Shown here: piece by piece, positions 58,855 to 64,000 of the stretch
Numbering within the stretch: the stretch's first letter is position 1
Layout: every line of letters starts with the position of its first letter
DNA from: Stagonosporopsis chrysanthemi
Taxonomy: Eukaryota > Ascomycota > Dothideomycetes > Pleosporales > Didymellaceae
Assembly (NCBI GenBank): GCA_022560025.1
Contig: JAFISE010000003.1
Location: 251,262 to 315,261, forward strand
DNA length: 64,000 bases
Reading direction: 5' to 3'
Program-made: the position numbers and the translations under genes
Notes under the pieces: model-generated
The model's database searches: none
What the model saw: the letters and a program-made list of their open reading frames with translations, nothing else
Told to the model about the DNA's origin: nothing

Positions 58855-59452
58855 GTGGAGTAGACGAATGCAGAGAGAGAGAGAGAGAGAGAGGTGGATG
58901 GAGGAAGGGAAGGGGTGGAAGGGAACGGTGGTTCCCGTGCAAACGGCACACATATGTCGAGATTTAAAACGGGAGTTCTGGAATCAGCCTCTGGACTTGG
59001 GGATTGCGGCTTATTCACAAGACAACACGCGAGACACACACCACCCGCGGCTGGACTTTTTCGCTTCGCAACCGTCATGATACCCCCCTTTTTTTAAGTT
59101 TTTTTTTTTTCCTTTTTCATCTCTTTCATAAACTACGATGGCTAGCTACGATGACGCTCATTACCATGCTGGCGATACTATGTACTAGCAATACCGAATA
59201 CGAGACGTACATACATATGTATACCAAAAACCTACGTACACGTGCTGGGCGATGTGTTGAGGTACCTCGAACAGTACAACGACAGTGTAAGAGAATACCA
59301 GCGTAGAGACGCGGTCGGGAAGATCGGCGTGAGTTGGTTGCGTATTCGGGCTCGCGTGGGAGATCCGAGATACCATGTAGGTAAAGGGGGGGGTGCGATC
59401 AGCAAGACCATCGAAGAAGGGTATATTTACAACTATATTGGTTTTATCTGAC
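58855..59452. other. Intergenic before the 5S gene, low complexity
   Basis: Holds an (AG)11 microsatellite at 58872-58893 and long T runs at 59089-59111. It probably includes the 3' UTR of the phosphatase-like gene and the upstream flank of the 5S gene. No protein gene supported. Confidence 0.5.
58872..58893. repeat. (AG)11 microsatellite
   Basis: Perfect dinucleotide repeat 18 bp after the stop of the phosphatase-like gene, so in its 3' UTR. Confidence 0.9.
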
Positions 59453-59571
59453 ACATACGACCATAGGACACTGAATCCAGCGCTTCCCGTTCGCTCAGCG
59501 GTACTTAAGCAGTGTACCGGCGGATTAGTAGTCAGGTGGGTGACCACTGGCGAATCCCCGCTGTTGTATGT
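59453..59571 (+). rRNA. rrn5: 5S ribosomal RNA
   Basis: About 119 nt with the fungal 5S landmarks in order: ACATACGACCATAGG at the 5' end, GCTTCCCGT, CTCAGC, GTACTTAAGC, GGTGGGTGACCAC and GCGAATCCC near the 3' end. The 5' ACATACGAC and 3' GTTGTATGT ends pair over nine positions (one G-U). ACACTG at 59472 and CAGTGT pair as helix II, with changes relative to common fungal sequences that keep the pairing. A run of nine T follows at 59571-59579 as the RNA polymerase III stop. It is a lone copy, as is usual for dispersed 5S genes in Pezizomycotina. The intact helices argue against a pseudogene. Confidence 0.93.
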
Positions 59572-59579
59572 TTTTTTTT
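59571..59579 (+). terminator. RNA polymerase III T-run terminator of the 5S gene
   Basis: Nine consecutive T directly after the paired 3' end of the 5S RNA. Confidence 0.85.
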
Positions 59580-61280
59580 CTTGATGTGTTAAAAAGCAGA
59601 GGTATCTTTCTTTAGGTTAGCTCCAAGCATGTGCATAAATTGACGAAACTACGAAGGCAAAAAATGCGAATCCATCGTCTTCATTGGGTAGACTACATAC
59701 GTTGGAAACGGCTCCTGATTGGCTGATGTTTGTCGTTGGCCTATCAGGGGTGATCTACAGCCTACCAGACTCTAGGGGGTCTGTACATTTTTGCAGGCAT
59801 TGTAGCTCACTACATAGATATACACTGACATGTTTGTGCCAATTGGCACTACAGAAGTAGATACTCTCCTATCGCAGTTTGCGAAGAGGAGTCTACGGCA
59901 GGCGCGCTCTCCTTGGCCAGCTCGAGATTAGTTGACATGTGCTAAGGCGTGAGATAGAGGTGAAGGGCTGCAGAAGTGGGATATTCTTGTCGGTTTGTCA
60001 GATGTCGGGCAGTGTGTTGTTTGGTAGCCAAGAATTTAATCGAGAACCTGATGTTGCGATGGTAGACATATCGGGCAGCGCTGGTAATACCGCACTGGTG
60101 GCTGAAATCGCGAGCATTTTGTTATCACAACGCTGGACATCAGCTTCTAGGAGTTATTCAAATAAACCCCGAACCGATATGCCATCTAGAAAATTCTGCT
60201 CATTTCACTGGCACGGGTTTAAATTGTTCAAGCTGCGGCAGGATTGTGAGGATTTTACCGAGCTGCACGACGCAGGGGGACGGTGTTGCGTTTGATGAGA
60301 TCCTGCGTTCCTTCAAGAACACTACCTTTGGGTTGTTCTCCGGATACTCGGTCACTGTGTGTTCCGAACTCTGTCGTCTCCGCATAATTGATAGGTGAAG
60401 CTCCAACCCTCACATGCACAGCCTACAGGTTAGGCGCTTAGCTCGTCAAAAACATGCTAACCTCCTTTTTTATGCTAAAGTGTATTCGGTCCTTTTTGAA
60501 TGCATCAGGCATCTGTGAAGTCACCCCAAGGCTGAGACTTCGGCGGTTGGATCTGTGCAAGTCGCACTATCATGGACAAGACGTCAATTTGTGCGCGCGC
60601 AATTGGCATTACAGGTTACGCTAAATACCGTTTATATCTGTATGTAGTGTGTTTAAATGGCTACTTCGCTATCTGTCCAGCACGATCGTGTCATTCAAGC
60701 CAAGTAATTGGTACCTGTAGCCTTGTGGCACAGCACGTTGAGCATCTATCAACCTGCCTAACTAGTGAGTTCAACAGCGCCCGTACCGAGAGCAAACGGC
60801 CCGTCAGTGCCTTCGATCCATTGTTAGCATAGCTGATGAATAGGCACTGGTATCGCTAACTCATCTCATTTGGTGGCGGTTTCAAAACGTACCGTAGGAT
60901 CTGTTGTCAAACATTTCCGAGGCCAACTGGCTACCACTACGAATGTTAGCATAGGAAATCTTGGAGAATGTTAGATGCGGATCGATCCGCATGCTGGTAT
61001 GCACCCCGTAGATGGGTGGTATTTGTTTCAGCCTCGCAGATGGCGTCTTCAGCTTAGCCCCCCAACTCTTCTCCTGCGCATGTGTACCTTCCTGTCCTGA
61101 ATGTTGCTGGATCTTTAACGTATTTGCTGCATAGTCCCGCAACATATGATTTACCCGAAGCATGGGTTATAAGTGCAACGCGCAACCCAGCATATAAGAC
61201 AGAATCCATCAAAACCACAGCAAACACAGCTTTGCCGATCAGCGAAAATCTTTACACAATACCTTCTTCTTGCCGACGAC
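59580..61280. other. Intergenic, 1.7 kb, relatively AT-rich
   Basis: No gene supported. Short frames such as 59939-60295 (+) have no recognisable features. The frame of the next gene stays open upstream to an ATG at 61173, so its true start may lie there. Confidence 0.5.
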
Positions 61281-62768
61281 ATGGAGTCTAACGTCTCGCC
61301 CCATGGCTGGTCAATGCGTATGCCAAAGACGCCACTACCTCCGCGTCGACAAGAACAGGAGACAACCCCTTCCAAGCGCAAAGTCTCTTCTATATTTCAC
61401 CAGATCCCATCGGATGGAAGAACTCATAGCGCTCCGAATCTTCCGCAAGCAAAACAACCTGCGAACGAGTCGTTGGAAATACCTGTTCTGCCTGGTTCAC
61501 GGAAGAGAGCGAAATCTGCGTCTGGCCAGAGCCCCGGAGCAGACGCCACGAACAGTGATGTTGGAAGCATAAGTCCGAGCCTGAAAACACCAAAATCGTG
61601 TAACAAGACGTGGGACTCCTATAAAAATAAACGTTCAAGATTAAAGCACATCGAAACGTGTGCAGTTCCCGCCTGCAAGGTCAGATCCGCTTTTGTACAA
61701 AAAGGATCACCGAACGAACGTGCCCAGTCATCGTCGAAAGTATCGAAGCAGCGAGCTGAGGATGTGTTCACTTCAACACCCATAAGGAAACAAGCAGCGT
61801 CACTGAGAACGAACTCATCTGCCGAAATCCCAACAGATAACAGGAGCACTCCATCAAAAATGAGAGACGACTCAGACGAGCTAGATGCCGATGAGTCCGA
61901 GACGACCGGAGGAGTTCAAGGCGAAACCCTTACATCTGTAGAAGCAGACCATCCGGAGCCAGGAGACGCTCATGAGGCACAGTCAGAACAGGACGAATCG
62001 GTTCATGACGACGCAGGTCCTACCTGCAATAAAAGCCCCTTGGAGGTGCACAGTGAACTCCGAGCAAAATTTGAGAAGGGACTGACCATTAACGATGGAT
62101 ACGGTAGCATTTATGTCATGAGAGATGTGAACAAGCCCCACCGGTACAAAATTGGGAGAACAATGGAGACCAAAGTCCGCCTTCAGACCATCGGGCGCAA
62201 CTGTGGCCTGGACCTCGAACTTGTTCACTACAGGACTGTGACGTTCTACAGCAAGACGGAAGCTCTTGTGCAGGCATATCTCTGGGATCTCTGTAGGCCC
62301 TACGAGTGTGAATCCTGCAAAAAAAAGCACAAGGAGTGGTTCGAGATCTCCTGTGATCTTGCCAAAGCAGCTGTAGACAAGTGGGTCGATTTCATGACCC
62401 ACGAGAGGCCGTATGACTCTGAGTTGAAAATTCTCCAGCCCTGTTGGTCGCAATGGCTCAGCCAGCACGATTTTACCTTTGCAGACGCCGACGTTGACGG
62501 CCTGCGCGAGGAGTGGAATAAGTTCATGTCGCGCTCTGTACTCGATCACTTGAATTTCGAGTTCCAATCGGTCTGGGGTATAGTGTGGAGATTTTTTTGG
62601 CCCGTGTATGCCACATTTGCCTGGACGACTACGTTTATCGCTTTTCGGCACCCGTTCGTGTTTGTCCTGATGGCAACGTCAGTTGTCGGTACCTTTATCA
62701 GCATGAGGCACGACTTTCATCTCCCAAGGCGTGCTGCCGCCACGCCTACCAAGAAGAAAACGAAATAG
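61281..62768 (+). CDS. GIY-YIG (T5orf172/DUF1766-like) protein with C-terminal membrane segment
   Basis: Single exon, 495 aa from the Met at 61281; an in-frame ATG at 61173 would add 36 residues. The first ~270 residues are Ser/Lys/Glu-rich and disordered. A compact domain follows at ~270-370: GSIYVMRDVNKPHRYKIGRT (two tyrosine-containing strands as in GIY-YIG), an Arg-bearing helix (TKVRLQTIGRNCG), FYSKTEALVQAYLWDL with the conserved glutamate, then a CESCKKKHKEWFEI segment. The presumed catalytic Tyr, Arg and Glu are retained. This matches the T5orf172-type GIY-YIG family widespread in fungi and prokaryotes. Two close hydrophobic stretches at ~430-475 (WGIVWRFFWPVYATFAW, FVFVLMATSVVGTFI) suggest a membrane hairpin, followed by a basic tail. 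Whether it cuts DNA is unknown. Confidence 0.8.
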   Translation: MESNVSPHGWSMRMPKTPLPPRRQEQETTPSKRKVSSIFHQIPSDGRTHSAPNLPQAKQPANESLEIPVLPGSRKRAKSASGQSPGADATNSDVGSISPSLKTPKSCNKTWDSYKNKRSRLKHIETCAVPACKVRSAFVQKGSPNERAQSSSKVSKQRAEDVFTSTPIRKQAASLRTNSSAEIPTDNRSTPSKMRDDSDELDADESETTGGVQGETLTSVEADHPEPGDAHEAQSEQDESVHDDAGPTCNKSPLEVHSELRAKFEKGLTINDGYGSIYVMRDVNKPHRYKIGRTMETKVRLQTIGRNCGLDLELVHYRTVTFYSKTEALVQAYLWDLCRPYECESCKKKHKEWFEISCDLAKAAVDKWVDFMTHERPYDSELKILQPCWSQWLSQHDFTFADADVDGLREEWNKFMSRSVLDHLNFEFQSVWGIVWRFFWPVYATFAWTTTFIAFRHPFVFVLMATSVVGTFISMRHDFHLPRRAAATPTKKKTK

Positions 62769-63795
62769 GGAAGAGCTTGGTTTCGAGGTAACTGGAGGTC
62801 CAGCAGTGTGCTCAATTGCTGGGATCATGTTGGTGTTCAGGATGAACTCAGGCTGGGACGAAGCTGGGGTACATTGTGCGGGGAAGTGGCGCGCTGCACG
62901 TCTCGGCGCATTTGTGCCAATTACAGCTAATGCATGATCGACGCGCAACAAAGGGTATCCATGCTGGTACGAGATGTGTTGGTATTTCAGATGAATTTAA
63001 GATTCAGTCCGAGCTTGTAAATGCTTGCCCTCCCTTGACTCGTACTCAAAAGCTGTGAGCATAGTCTTGAAGGTTTCTGAACACAACTCTTTGAACCGAT
63101 GACACCTGGACAAGTCTGATCTGGGATCCTCGAAATCAACAATACACCAATGCAGAGACACAAGCGTAGCTTAATCCGGTAGCCCCACATACCAGATTCT
63201 CCGTTGTGTAGCCCACTGAGCTAGTGCTCGTATCCCCCACACTGTTTCCGAAAGAGGCAATCATTTCGTGTTTCATACACAGCTTCCACCAATGACAGCA
63301 AACACGAAGGTCCATCTCCCATCACGGGCCCAAGCAAATGGCGATTCGCTGCAGCGCCGCCAATCTCCATATGGTCAAGGAAAGCTTCTCCTGTTCTCCC
63401 ATCTCTGCGTCTTAAAGGTGCTTCCATCAGGCCGAACACGGTCGCAGCATTTCATTTGTGGATGTCTCTGAAACACCCACGATCTGCACTCTCCTTTGAT
63501 TGGTGGATCTTTCGACCTCGAAAGTGCCGTATCCACACCTGCTTTGCACGTTACTCCTGGCGTCGATGCCAACCCTCAAACATCGCGCCGCCTTGACACC
63601 ATTAATCTATTTTCTATGTACATCACACTTGTCATTGAAAAAGGAGAAGATGAGCTCCAACAGGGATCCCTTCGCCCGATCGTGTAAACCATGTATAAGA
63701 ACGAGCCACAAGCTCGTCGGTCTCTCTGTACCCAGGTTCTCAAAGATTAGCGAAGGCAGTAATACTTTGTGCTATCCAACAATTACGTTTTCACC
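62769..63795. other. Intergenic, 1.0 kb
   Basis: No supported gene. Only short overlapping frames. The right end should contain the promoter of the esterase gene. Confidence 0.5.
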
Positions 63796-64000
63796 ATGAA
63801 AACCCTCGCACTACTTTCCACTATCATTGCTGCGGTGTCAGCCGCCCCTGCAGCTGCAGCTGCAGCAACACCTAAGGTTCTAATCTGCTCTGATAGCACA
63901 ACGGCAAACTATGCTGAAGGTTCGGTTCTTCAAGGGTATTTGAGCACAGAATATCAATATGACCATCATTGCTGACTACCTGCTATAGCTGGGGCTATTA
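63796..64000 (+). CDS. Secreted GDSL/SGNH esterase, CE12-like, 5' part only
   Basis: Partial gene cut by the window end. Exon 1 (63796-63935) encodes a signal peptide (MKTLALLSTIIAAVSAAPA), an Ala-rich stretch and the catalytic-serine block VLICSDSTTANY. A 53-bp intron (63936-63988; GTATTT, CTGAC branch, TATAG) then joins LQG to WGYY, so the sequence SVLQGWGYY is restored. S-D-S-T followed by LQGWG is the pattern of rhamnogalacturonan acetylesterase-like (CE12) enzymes, which remove acetyl groups from pectin. Only about 50 residues are visible, so the family call is moderate and the substrate is inferred. Confidence 0.75.

Overview
The window is nuclear DNA of a filamentous ascomycete (Pezizomycotina). 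The signs are short introns of about 45-60 bp with GT..AG ends and CTRAC-type branch points, a split ATP-citrate lyase encoded by a divergent acl1/acl2 pair, a Cot-1-type NDR kinase, an Mtr-type amino-acid transporter and a single dispersed 5S rRNA gene. I cannot fix the class from sequence alone; the gene set would fit Dothideomycetes or Eurotiomycetes. Exon structures were worked out by hand from splice signals, frame continuity and family similarity. They are predictions, not transcript-confirmed.

Layout. 0.5-2.2 kb (-): an unrecognised protein and the ESCRT-I subunit Vps37. 3.3-9.8 kb (+): a 1027-aa coiled-coil protein and the Cot-1/Cbk1-like NDR kinase. 10.4-14.4 kb: a divergent pair, RNA polymerase subunit Rpb12 (-) and an SCYL2-like pseudokinase (+). 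15.8-18.6 kb (+): an amino-acid transporter and an Opi3-type phospholipid N-methyltransferase. 19.4-25.5 kb: beta-tubulin (-), alkaline ceramidase (-), prefoldin subunit 1 (+) and branched-chain 2-oxoacid dehydrogenase E2 (-). 25.5-35.2 kb is gene-poor and holds one small conserved-looking Ser/Pro-rich protein at 31.6 kb. 35.2-40.4 kb (+): a 1653-aa WD40 protein with a long disordered tail. 41.2-49.9 kb: exosome subunit Rrp42 (-), mitochondrial branched-chain aminotransferase (+), a mitochondrial HMG-box protein (+) and a CLC chloride transporter (+). 50.3-55.5 kb: the divergent acl2/acl1 pair. 57.0-58.9 kb (+): a secreted, membrane-anchored histidine-phosphatase-fold protein that has lost its catalytic histidines. 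59.5 kb: the 5S rRNA gene. 61.3-62.8 kb (+): a GIY-YIG (T5orf172-like) protein with a membrane-spanning tail. 63.8 kb: the start of a GDSL/CE12-type esterase, cut by the window edge.

Most genes are housekeeping and not organised as a cluster. A loose metabolic theme is acetyl-CoA and branched-chain amino-acid metabolism: uptake transporter, BCAT, BCKDH-E2 and ATP-citrate lyase. I treat this as probably coincidental. I found no CRISPR array, no intact transposon, no tRNA, and no clear new multi-gene system. The most notable items are the predicted dead phosphatase, the membrane-tailed GIY-YIG protein, a long 3n intron in acl2 whose only in-frame stop is its last three bases, and the roughly 9 kb gene-poor block around a single small gene.
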